This document shows positions 1-6,886 of a stretch of DNA of 64,000 bases, one piece after another; within the stretch, counting starts at the first letter, position 1, and each line of letters opens with the position of its first letter. This DNA comes from Hydrogenophaga taeniospiralis CCUG 15921. Its GTDB lineage: Bacteria > Pseudomonadota > Gammaproteobacteria > Burkholderiales > Burkholderiaceae_C. Location of the stretch: assembly GCF_001592305.1 (NCBI RefSeq), contig NZ_BCWR01000005.1:124001-188000 (forward strand). Direction: 5' to 3'. The notes beneath the pieces were generated by a model, which saw only the letters and a list, made by a program, of their open reading frames with translations, was not told where the DNA came from and searched no databases. Made by a program: the position numbers and the translations under genes.

Positions 1-499
1 CGCGCGAGCGGCCAATGCAGGTCTGCACGCAGGCCGGCACCAGGTTCTGCGTCACGCGGTGGAAGCAGAAGGTGCACTTGTCCACCACGTTGGTGATGGG
101 CGTGTAGGTGCGGTGCGAGGGCAGCATGAAGCGCGCGTTGTAGGGGCAGGCGGCCATGCAGCTGCGGCAGCCGATGCAGCGCTCGTAGCGCTGCAGCACG
201 AAGCCGCCGTCTTCCACCACGAAGGTGGCTTCCACCGGGCAGTTGCGCACGCACGGTGGGTCTTCGCAGTGGTTGCACAGCCGCGGCAGGAACTTGCGCG
301 AGACGTTCGGGTATTTGCCGGTGACCTTGTACGGCACCCAGGTGCGGTTGACGCCCAGCGGCGTGTCGTACTCGGCCTTGCAGGCCACTTGGCAGGCCAT
401 GCAGCCGATGCAGCGGCGGGTGTCGACGACCATGGCGTACCGCTTCTTGGCGGCTTTGCCTCCCGCCGCCGGGGACGAGGTGCTTGTTGCTTCACTCAT
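1..499 (-). CDS. 4Fe-4S electron-transfer subunit of a DMSO-reductase-family enzyme, partial (ArxB'/TtrB/PsrB-type)
   Basis: The first 166 codons are visible; the C-terminus lies off the left edge. Cys motifs for four [4Fe-4S] clusters appear in the family order: CIGCMACQVAC, CNHCEDPPCVRNC, CIGCRSCMAAC, and CTFC followed after 11 residues by CVQTC. No signal peptide is visible. Such subunits pass electrons between a molybdopterin subunit and a membrane quinone subunit, as in tetrathionate, polysulfide, sulfite or arsenite enzymes. The start at 499 has AGGAGA (507-512) seven bases upstream and sits about 50 bases downstream of a sigma-54 promoter. The gene is divergent from a binding protein, sensor kinase and sigma-54 activator, the layout of arxB'ABCD beside arxXSR. 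That context favours arsenite oxidase, but TtrB-like or SoeB-like subunits cannot be excluded without the catalytic gene. Confidence 0.85.
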   Translation of the reverse strand, partial: MSEATSTSSPAAGGKAAKKRYAMVVDTRRCIGCMACQVACKAEYDTPLGVNRTWVPYKVTGKYPNVSRKFLPRLCNHCEDPPCVRNCPVEATFVVEDGGFVLQRYERCIGCRSCMAACPYNARFMLPSHRTYTPITNVVDKCTFCFHRVTQNLVPACVQTCIGRSR

Positions 500-561
500 C
501 GATGTGTCTCCTGGGATGGTGTGGGGGTTCTTGTTTCGGGCGTGTCTTGCAGCTTCTTTTG

Positions 562-577
562 CGCAACTCGCGTGCCA
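562..577 (-). promoter_or_regulatory. Sigma-54 (-24/-12) promoter for the 4Fe-4S gene
   Basis: On the minus strand the sequence reads TGGCACG-CGAG-TTGCG. This matches the RpoN consensus TGGCACG-N4-TTGC exactly in both conserved blocks with correct spacing. It points toward the ATG at 499 and predicts a 5' leader of about 50 bases. The activator encoded at 3065-4387 belongs to the sigma-54 class and carries GAFTGA, so promoter and activator match. That they act on each other is inferred. Confidence 0.85.
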
Positions 578-578
578 C

Positions 579-595
579 CACCCACCTGGTGGGTG
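579..595. repeat. Perfect 8-bp inverted repeat next to the sigma-54 promoter
   Basis: CACCCACC-T-GGTGGGTG is an exact 8-bp inverted repeat with a one-base spacer. It lies immediately upstream of the -24 element of the minus-strand promoter. It could be a protein-binding site or a small hairpin in the DNA. The sequence does not say which. Confidence 0.6.
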
Positions 596-655
596 TTCGG
601 GGCCTTTTTCCCTCTGGAGACGCGGCATGGCGCTGCCCGCGCGGCTGGCCCGGTG

Positions 656-744
656 GTTACGAAAACGAAACGTGGCTAGGGTTTCTCCGGGGCGGCGGTG
701 TTACGAAATCGTTATCTACTGCGGGCCTGTTTCGGTCACGCGGG
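656..744. promoter_or_regulatory. Three-copy GTTWCG-N4-CG motif, candidate enhancer sites for the sigma-54 activator
   Basis: Copies start at 656 (GTTACGAAAACGAAAC), 700 (GTTACGAAATCGTTAT) and 729 (GTTTCGGTCACG). The first is an imperfect palindrome of GTTACG with CGAAAC. Spacing is 44 and 29 bp. The copies lie roughly 90-180 bp upstream of the sigma-54 promoter at 562-577, the normal distance for an NtrC-type upstream activating sequence. They also sit just before the plus-strand gene at 754, so autoregulation is possible. Binding is inferred. Confidence 0.55.
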
Positions 745-753
745 GAACGCTGG

Positions 754-1608
754 ATGCGACGTCGGGAAAGCTTGGGGTTGGGGGCCGCGATGGCCCTGAC
801 GCTGTTCGGCGCGCGCGCGCAGACGGTGGCGCCACTGCGCGTGGGCCTGACGGCGGTGATCCTGGCCGACCAGGCCGCGTTCCTGGCGCGCTGGAGCGAG
901 TACCTGTCCGAGCGTGTGGGGGCGCCGGTGGTTTTCGTGGCCAGGGAGTCGTACCAGGCGATCCTGGATCTGTTGTTCTCCGACCAGCTGGACGCCGCCT
1001 GGATCTGTGGCTACCCCTATGTGCGCCACCAGGCCCAGCTGGAACTGCTGGCGGTGCCGCTGTACCGGGGCGAGCCGCTCTACCAGTCCTACCTGATCCG
1101 CACCCGGGGCGGCGCTTCCGGCCCACGGGGCTGGGGCGACCTGAAAAACAGCGTGCTGGCGTACTCCGATCCGCTGTCGAACTCGGGCTGGCTGGTGGCC
1201 CAGGCGCAGTTGCGCGCTGCCGGGCTGAGCCAGCGGGATCTGCGGCGCTCGTTCTTTGCCCACAGCCACCGCAACGTGGCCGAGGCGGTGGCCATTGGTC
1301 TGGCGCACGCGGGCTGCATTGATGGCTACGTCTGGGAAACCATGCAGTTGCAGAAGATGGCCTCGGCCGCGAACACCGAGGTGGTCTGGAAGTCCGACTT
1401 CTACGCGTTCCCGCCCATGGTGGTGCGCGCCGGTGCCCACGGCGCTGCACTGTTGGCCCTGGGCGGCGCGCTGATGCGCATGCACGAGGACGCCGCAGGG
1501 CAGGCGCTGCTGCGCGCGCTGAACCTGAACGGTTTTTCCAGCGCCGCGCCCGCGCTGTTCGATTCCATCAAGGCGCTGGCCCTCAGCGTGGGCGCCGTGC
1601 GCGCCTGA
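754..1608 (+). CDS. Periplasmic oxyanion-binding-type protein of a sensory system (ArxX/AioX-like, PhnD fold)
   Basis: A 284-residue protein with an N-terminal export signal (MRRRES followed by a hydrophobic stretch ending near ARAQ; the Arg-rich start could be Tat-like). The rest resembles phosphate/phosphonate-type binding proteins, with SNSG (142-145) and the SHRNVAEAVAIG segment typical of that fold. Cysteines remain at 85 (WICGYP) and 188 (HAGCIDG). In the AioX family a cysteine takes part in arsenite sensing; whether Cys85 is equivalent needs an alignment. No ABC permease or ATPase follows. Instead a sensor kinase starts 15 bases downstream, so it is probably a ligand-sensing partner and not a transporter component. 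The start at 754 was chosen because it begins the signal peptide. Longer upstream extensions would cross the regulatory region. Confidence 0.75.
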   Translation: MRRRESLGLGAAMALTLFGARAQTVAPLRVGLTAVILADQAAFLARWSEYLSERVGAPVVFVARESYQAILDLLFSDQLDAAWICGYPYVRHQAQLELLAVPLYRGEPLYQSYLIRTRGGASGPRGWGDLKNSVLAYSDPLSNSGWLVAQAQLRAAGLSQRDLRRSFFAHSHRNVAEAVAIGLAHAGCIDGYVWETMQLQKMASAANTEVVWKSDFYAFPPMVVRAGAHGAALLALGGALMRMHEDAAGQALLRALNLNGFSSAAPALFDSIKALALSVGAVRA

Positions 1609-1623
1609 ACTTCCTGCTGAACC

Positions 1624-3093
1624 ATGCTGCCGCGACTGCCCTACCGCATCCAGATACCGCTGGGCCTGGCGCTGGCCGTGACCTTGTCGGTGCTGCTGGT
1701 GAGCGTGGTGGCGGCCCAGATTTCCGCCCGCAGCGCGCGCCAGGAGATCGTCAGCACCGTCGAGAGGGTCACCGCCTTGCTGGTGGCCCAGGGGCGCCCG
1801 CTGCTGGTGGCCGAGGACACCTGGGGCGCCTACGCGCTGCTGCGCAACACGGCGGCCCTGCTGCCGGATGCCAGCAAGGGCCATGCGCGCGCCGCCATCC
1901 TGGACGCGGAAGGGCGTTTCCTCGCGGGGTCCGATCCGCGCCGCCTGCCCACGGGCGACCAGGCCCTGGGCGTGGCCGTGAACGGCCGCCGCCTGCCCCC
2001 CGGCAAAGACGTGCCGACCACGCAGGCGCTGGACGCGGGCGACGGCAGCATGGCCCTGATCCAGCCGATCCGAAGCGACGATGAAAAAGTCATCGGCTTT
2101 GTCTATGCCGAGGTGGACGCCGCCGCGTTCGCTCCCCACTGGGCCGCGCTGGCGATGCCTGCGCTGATCGGAGCGGCGCTGGCCGTGGTCGTGCTGGTGC
2201 CACTGGGCTGGTTCGTGGGCGGGCGCATGGCGCAGCCGGTGGCGCAGATCGCCAGCAGCATCGCCCTGATCGGACGGGTGGACCTGCCGGTGTTGCAGCG
2301 CCTGGTGCCCCAGGTGACGGACCCCGAACTCGGTCGCATCGCCGGCGCGGTGCGGCGCCTGCTGGCCGAGATGTCGGTGCGCCAGGCCAACGAGCAGCGC
2401 GCGCTCTCGGCCGAGCGGCTGGCCGCCGTGGGCCGCATCACGGCGGCGGTGGCGCACGAGATCAACAACCCGCTGGCCGGTCTGCTCACCGCCACGCGCA
2501 CGCTGCGGCTGCACGGTGACGTGCCCGACGCGCGCCTGCGCGCCGTGGACCTGATCGAGCGCGGCCTGCAGCAGATCCGCACCATGACCGCCGCCCTGTT
2601 GCCCCAGGCCAGGGTGGAAGACCGCTGCATGACCGAGACCGATCTGGACGATGTCATCACCCTGGCGCGCGCGACCGCCGCGCTGCACAGTGTCGTGGTC
2701 ACCTCGGCGCTGGACAACCGGGCCGACCTGTGTGTGCCCTCCACGGTGTACCGCCAGGTCATGCTCAACCTGCTGCTCAACGCCATCAAGGCCGCGGGCG
2801 AGGGCGGGCAGGTCCACGCCGTGCTGAGCTCCGACGCGCAGGCCGTGCGCTTCGCTGTGGCCAACACCGGGCGGGTGCTGTCGGGCGAAGACCTGGAGCA
2901 GCGGCTCAACACCGAAGACCGCAACGATCCACGCGGTTTCGGCCTGTGGATCTGCCACGAATTCGCCGTGCGCTACGGCGGTGGTTTCTCCGCCACCGAG
3001 CCGGACGCCATCCCCCCGCCGTTTGGCACCAGCCTGAGCTTCTGGCTCCCCAGACAACACCACCATGACGACCCAAAAACTGCTGCTGATTGA
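1624..3093 (+). CDS. Membrane sensor histidine kinase (ArxS/AioS-like)
   Basis: A 489-residue kinase. It has a membrane span at about 12-30, a periplasmic domain at about 31-170, a second span at about 175-198 and a HAMP-like linker. The dimerisation domain carries the phospho-accepting His278 in AVAHEINNPLAG, followed by an N-box (NLLLNAIKAA) and a G2 box (GFGLWI). The G1 position reads VANTGRV where most kinases have V-x-D-x-G-x-G, so the usual Asp is Asn. It lies between the binding protein gene (15-base gap) and the response regulator gene, which it overlaps by 29 bases, so the three are co-transcribed and translationally coupled. Its input is presumably the ligand-loaded binding protein; its output is the regulator at 3065. 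Confidence 0.85.
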   Translation: MLPRLPYRIQIPLGLALAVTLSVLLVSVVAAQISARSARQEIVSTVERVTALLVAQGRPLLVAEDTWGAYALLRNTAALLPDASKGHARAAILDAEGRFLAGSDPRRLPTGDQALGVAVNGRRLPPGKDVPTTQALDAGDGSMALIQPIRSDDEKVIGFVYAEVDAAAFAPHWAALAMPALIGAALAVVVLVPLGWFVGGRMAQPVAQIASSIALIGRVDLPVLQRLVPQVTDPELGRIAGAVRRLLAEMSVRQANEQRALSAERLAAVGRITAAVAHEINNPLAGLLTATRTLRLHGDVPDARLRAVDLIERGLQQIRTMTAALLPQARVEDRCMTETDLDDVITLARATAALHSVVVTSALDNRADLCVPSTVYRQVMLNLLLNAIKAAGEGGQVHAVLSSDAQAVRFAVANTGRVLSGEDLEQRLNTEDRNDPRGFGLWICHEFAVRYGGGFSATEPDAIPPPFGTSLSFWLPRQHHHDDPKTAAD

Positions 3094-4387
3094 AGACGAC
3101 CTCATCCTGGGGGAGTCGCTGGTGCAACGCTTCGAACTGGAGGGTGTCGAGGTGAGCTGGTTTCGCCGCCTGGCCGATGCCTGGATCCACATCGAACAAC
3201 CCTGGGGCGCCGTGGTCAGCGACGTGCGCCTGCCCGATGGCCTGGCCACCGAGTGGTTCACCCAGCTGCCGCAGCCCAGCCGCCTGATCCCCTGGTTCTT
3301 CCTCACTGGCTACGGCAGCGTGAACGAGGCGGTGAGTGCGCTGCACGCCGGCGCACGCGAGTACCTGACCAAGCCCTTCGACATCGAGAAGCTGGTGGCC
3401 CTGGTGCTCGATGCGCTGGTGTCGAGCGCGCGCGCGCCGGCGCAGGCCGTGCTGGGCATCTCGCCCGCCATGCGCCGGGTGGAGGAACTGGTGCGCAAGC
3501 TGGCGCCGCAGAAGACCTCGGTGCTGCTGACCGGCGAGTCGGGCGTGGGCAAGGAGGTGGTGGCCCAGATGATCCATGGCCTGGACCCGCGCAGCAAGAA
3601 GGCCGACTTCGTGCCGGTGAACTGCGCCGCGGTGCCCGAGTCCTTGATGGAGGCGGAGTTCTTCGGCTACGAGAAGGGCGCCTTCACCGGCGCCCAGCGC
3701 GCGCACAAGGGCTTCGTGGAGCGGGCCCACGGCGGCACCCTGTTCCTCGACGAGGTGGGCGACCTGCCCGCCAGCATGCAGGCCAAGCTGCTGCGGGTGC
3801 TGCAGGAGCGGTGTTTCTTCCGGCTCGGCTCCGAGCGCACCACGCACAGCGACTTCCGCATCATCGCGGCCACCAACCGCGACCTGTACGCCGACATGCT
3901 CGCGGGCCGCTTCCGCGAAGACCTGTTCTACCGCCTGGCCGTGATCCGCATCGCCATACCGCCGCTGCGCGAGCGCCCGGAGGACATCCGCTGGCTGACC
4001 GAGCTGATCCTGCAGCAGATCACCGCGGAGCAGGGCATACCGATCGCCATGTCCGAGCTCTTTCTGCGCGACCTGATGGCGCGCAACTGGCGCGGCAACG
4101 TGCGCGAGCTGCGCGCCTACCTGGAGCAGGCCGTGGTCATGAGCGACGGCGGCGTGCTGGACAAACCCATCGTGCTCAGCGGGGGCGCGGTACCCGAAGC
4201 TGCGGACGTGGCGCCTGCGGCCGAGACCCTGCCGTCGCTGCAGTCGGTGGTGGAAGACGCCGAGCGCATGCACATCCGCAAGGCGCTGGACCACTGCGAG
4301 GGCAGTGTGGGCAAGAGTGCCGACGCCTTGGGCATTTCGCGCAAGACGCTGTGGGAGAAGATGAAACGCTTGGCGATCAACGCGTAG
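3065..4387 (+). CDS. NtrC-family sigma-54-dependent response regulator (ArxR/AioR-like)
   Basis: A 440-residue three-domain activator. The receiver domain carries acidic residues 11-12, the phospho-acceptor Asp53 (VVSDVRLPDG) and Lys103 (LTKPFD). The AAA+ domain carries Walker A GESGVGKE (157-164), the sigma-54-contacting loop GAFTGA (205-210) and Walker B GGTLFLDE (about 223-230). A Fis-type helix-turn-helix lies at the C-terminus (GKSADALGISRKTLWEKM). All catalytic motifs look intact. It overlaps the kinase gene. The only consensus sigma-54 promoter I found in the window controls the divergent 4Fe-4S gene, which makes that operon the obvious target. Aio-type arsenite oxidase genes are known to need RpoN plus such a regulator. 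Confidence 0.9.
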   Translation: MTTQKLLLIEDDLILGESLVQRFELEGVEVSWFRRLADAWIHIEQPWGAVVSDVRLPDGLATEWFTQLPQPSRLIPWFFLTGYGSVNEAVSALHAGAREYLTKPFDIEKLVALVLDALVSSARAPAQAVLGISPAMRRVEELVRKLAPQKTSVLLTGESGVGKEVVAQMIHGLDPRSKKADFVPVNCAAVPESLMEAEFFGYEKGAFTGAQRAHKGFVERAHGGTLFLDEVGDLPASMQAKLLRVLQERCFFRLGSERTTHSDFRIIAATNRDLYADMLAGRFREDLFYRLAVIRIAIPPLRERPEDIRWLTELILQQITAEQGIPIAMSELFLRDLMARNWRGNVRELRAYLEQAVVMSDGGVLDKPIVLSGGAVPEAADVAPAAETLPSLQSVVEDAERMHIRKALDHCEGSVGKSADALGISRKTLWEKMKRLAINA

Positions 4388-4492
4388 CCGGGAAAGACCA
4401 TGGTCAGCGTGTTCAATAGCCAAACGCTTATATTTACGCGTTGACATTGACATGAAGCTGCCCAGCCACCGCTGGCCCATGATTTCGCCGAC

Positions 4493-5089
4493 ATGAACAC
4501 CCTGTTGTCCGTCTGGTCCCGCCACGAAGCCGAGCTGCGCCGCTGGCTGCTCGCGCGCGCGCCGGTGAAGAGCGAGGTGGACGATCTGCTGCAGGACGTG
4601 TTTCTCAAGACCCTGCGCCAGGGCGAACGGTTCAGCGCCATCGGGCAGCCGCGGGCCTGGCTGTTTGAGGTCACCCGCAATGCCCTCACCGACCGCCTGC
4701 GTGTGTCGCGCGATAGCCTGCCCCTGCCCGAGGGCCTGGACGAGCTGCCCGCGCCGGTCGAACACACCGACCCGGTGGACACGCTGGCCCAGGCCTGCCT
4801 GCCGCGCGTGTTGTCCGAGCTGGACCCGCAGGACCGCGAGGCCATTCAGTTGTGCGATCTGCAGGGCATGGCGCAGGGGGACTTTGCCCGGCTCAAGAAC
4901 CTGAGCCTGCCAGCGGCCAAGTCCCGCGTGCAGCGGGCCCGCCAACGCATGCGCGAGCGTATGACCACGGCCTGCCAGGTCTCGTTTGACGAAGCTGGCC
5001 GTGTGGACGATTTTGTGCCCCGGCCACCGTTGCCCGCCCCGGTGGGCCGCGCTGGTGGAGCACCCCAGGAACCCCAGGATTTCCGATGA
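4493..5089 (+). CDS. ECF-type RNA polymerase sigma factor, SigZ-like
   Basis: A 198-residue sigma factor. Region 2 carries VDDLLQDVFLKTL and region 4 is a helix-turn-helix that ends in AAKSRVQRARQRMRERM. A Cys-containing tail (CQVSFDE..GRVDDFVPRPP) follows, as seen in SigZ-type ECF factors. No anti-sigma gene is evident next to it. Its stop codon overlaps the start of the following redoxin gene (ATGA), so the two are coupled. An AACGC...GCGTT inverted repeat (4423-4442) precedes it. The inducing signal is unknown; the thiol-redox and metalloid neighbours suggest a stress role, which is inference. Confidence 0.8.
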   Translation: MNTLLSVWSRHEAELRRWLLARAPVKSEVDDLLQDVFLKTLRQGERFSAIGQPRAWLFEVTRNALTDRLRVSRDSLPLPEGLDELPAPVEHTDPVDTLAQACLPRVLSELDPQDREAIQLCDLQGMAQGDFARLKNLSLPAAKSRVQRARQRMRERMTTACQVSFDEAGRVDDFVPRPPLPAPVGRAGGAPQEPQDFR

Positions 5090-5679
5090 CCCGACCCGAA
5101 ACCGCCCCCCGTCCCCAGCCGAACGCCGTGCCCGACAACCTGCGTGCCCGGTGGACTCGCCGCGTCTGGCTGGGTGGTGCCGCCGCTGTGCTGGCCAGCC
5201 CGTGGCCCGCAGCCTGGGCCCAGCCGGTGTCGGCAGCCGCCGAGGAAGCCCAGGCGCCACCGCTGCCCGTGCTGGGCAGCGAGCTGAAGCTGCCGCGCAT
5301 CGCTCTGCTCGACGGCTCGGTGTTCGAGCCGGCCCAGGCCGAGGGCCGGCCGCTGCTGGTGTACTGGTGGTCCAGCACCTGCCCGTTCTGCGCGCTGCAG
5401 AGCCCGAGCATGGACCAGCTCTGGCAAAGCCAGAAGGCCCGGGGGCTGCAGATGGTGGCCCTGTCCATCGACCGCCAACCCGAAGACGCCGTGGCCTATC
5501 TGAAAAAGAAGGGCTACAGCTTCCCCGCCGCCTGGGCCAGCCCAGACTGGCGCAAGGCCTTCCCCAAGCCGCGTGGACTGCCCATCACCCTGCTGCGCGG
5601 GCGCGATGGCCGGCTGGTGCTGGCCGAAAAGGGCCAGATGTTTGCCGAAGACGTGGAGGCCATCGCCGGGCTGGTCTGA
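5086..5679 (+). CDS. Exported TlpA-type thioredoxin-fold protein
   Basis: A 197-residue protein. After about 24 polar residues comes an Arg-Arg signal region (WTRRVWLGGAAAVLASPWPA), which may be a Tat signal. It is followed by a thioredoxin fold with the active site CPFC in WSSTCPFCALQSPS. A TlpA-like core with a central insertion follows and ends near residue 197. It probably acts on thiols in the periplasm, perhaps as a disulfide reductase; the partner is not identifiable. It begins inside the stop codon of the SigZ-like gene. The arrangement suggests the sigma factor and redoxin respond to the same envelope thiol stress. Confidence 0.8.
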   Translation: MTRPETAPRPQPNAVPDNLRARWTRRVWLGGAAAVLASPWPAAWAQPVSAAAEEAQAPPLPVLGSELKLPRIALLDGSVFEPAQAEGRPLLVYWWSSTCPFCALQSPSMDQLWQSQKARGLQMVALSIDRQPEDAVAYLKKKGYSFPAAWASPDWRKAFPKPRGLPITLLRGRDGRLVLAEKGQMFAEDVEAIAGLV

Positions 5680-5778
5680 GGCTGGATGTCTGTGGACGGA
5701 CGGACCGCGGGCGGGCCGGCTTCCATCATTTCCTGAGCCGACCTGCATCTTTTGGCGAGGTGCCGCGTCTTCTGCGGC

Positions 5779-6831
5779 ATGAACACCTCGGCTTCTCCCT
5801 CGCCCATGGCTCGCTGGCCGATGCGGCAGCCAGTCGCTTTCCTGATCGTGGCTGCGCTGGTCTGGTTCGCCCTGTACCAGACCTTGCTGCCGGGCTCCGA
5901 AGCGCTGGTGGCGGCCTTGCCGGTGGACCGCCAGAGCCACCTCGGCAGCGCGCTGCAATTCTTCTTCTACGACACCCCCAAGGTCTTGCTGCTGCTCACC
6001 GGCGTGGTGTTCGTCATGGGCATGGTCAACAGCTACTTCACGCCCGAGCGCACCCGCGCGCTGCTGGCGGGCCGGTCCGAAGGCGTGGCCAACGTCATGG
6101 CGGCGTTGCTGGGCATCGTGACCCCGTTCTGCTCCTGCTCGGCGGTGCCGCTGTTCATCGGCTTCGTGCAGGCGGGCGTGCCGCTGGGGGTGACTTTCTC
6201 GTTCCTGATTTCGGCGCCCATGGTCAACGAGGTGGCGCTCACGCTGCTGTTCGGCATGTTTGGCTGGAAGGTCGCGCTGCTGTATCTGGGCCTGGGGCTG
6301 TCGGTGGCCATCGTGGCCGGCTGGGTGATCGGACGGTTGAAGATGGAGGCGCATCTGGAAGGCTGGGTGCGCGACATGCCCCGCACCTCGGCCCGGTTTG
6401 AAGACAGCGGCGCCACGCTGGCCGACCGCGTGCAGGCGGGCTTTGCCGCCGTGCGCGAGATCGTGGGCAAGGTCTGGCCCTACATCCTGGCGGGCATCGC
6501 CATCGGGGCCCTGATCCATGGCTACGTGCCCGAATCGTTCATGGCCAGCTTCATGGGCAAGGATGCCTGGTGGTCGGTGCCGCTGGCGGTGCTCATGGGC
6601 GTGCCCATGTACACCAACGCGGCCGGCGTGATCCCGATCGTGCAGGCGCTGCTGGCCAAGGGGGCGGCCCTGGGCACGGTGCTGGCTTTCATGATGAGCG
6701 TGATCGCGCTCTCGCTGCCCGAGATGATCATTCTGCGCAAGGTGCTGAAGCTGCGCTTGATCGCCACCTTCGTTGCGGTGGTGGCCAGCGGCATCCTGCT
6801 GGTGGGTTTTGTGTTCAACGCCTTGCTCTGA
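5779..6831 (+). CDS. ArsP/DUF318-family membrane permease
   Basis: About 350 residues in two homologous membrane halves with roughly eight spans. The first half contains the hallmark TPFCSCSAVPLFIGF motif; the second contains VPMYTNAAGVIP and ends with SLPEMIILRKVLK. Members of this family include ArsP exporters of trivalent organoarsenicals and many uncharacterised permeases that pair with a small thioredoxin, as this one does at 7820. I chose the ATG at 5779. A TTG at 5752 and later ATGs at 5806 and 5821 are alternatives, and no clear ribosome site decides. The Cys pair in the motif is the suspected substrate-contact site of the family. Organoarsenical transport is plausible from context but not shown. 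Confidence 0.75.
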   Translation: MNTSASPSPMARWPMRQPVAFLIVAALVWFALYQTLLPGSEALVAALPVDRQSHLGSALQFFFYDTPKVLLLLTGVVFVMGMVNSYFTPERTRALLAGRSEGVANVMAALLGIVTPFCSCSAVPLFIGFVQAGVPLGVTFSFLISAPMVNEVALTLLFGMFGWKVALLYLGLGLSVAIVAGWVIGRLKMEAHLEGWVRDMPRTSARFEDSGATLADRVQAGFAAVREIVGKVWPYILAGIAIGALIHGYVPESFMASFMGKDAWWSVPLAVLMGVPMYTNAAGVIPIVQALLAKGAALGTVLAFMMSVIALSLPEMIILRKVLKLRLIATFVAVVASGILLVGFVFNALL

Positions 6832-6886
6832 CGGCGGGCGTCTGCTGGTGGCGATTCTTTCCGGACAATTCAAGGAGACCCTGACC

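Noticed and set aside
52..495. An Ala/Ser/Arg/Thr-rich open frame on the minus strand, offset from the 4Fe-4S gene
   Set aside because: Composition is that of a GC-rich shadow. The correct frame shows four clean Cys clusters and a proper ribosome site.
736..3306. An 856-codon minus-strand frame rich in His, Gln, Arg and Gly
   Set aside because: It is antisense to the binding protein and kinase genes, with no recognisable domain.
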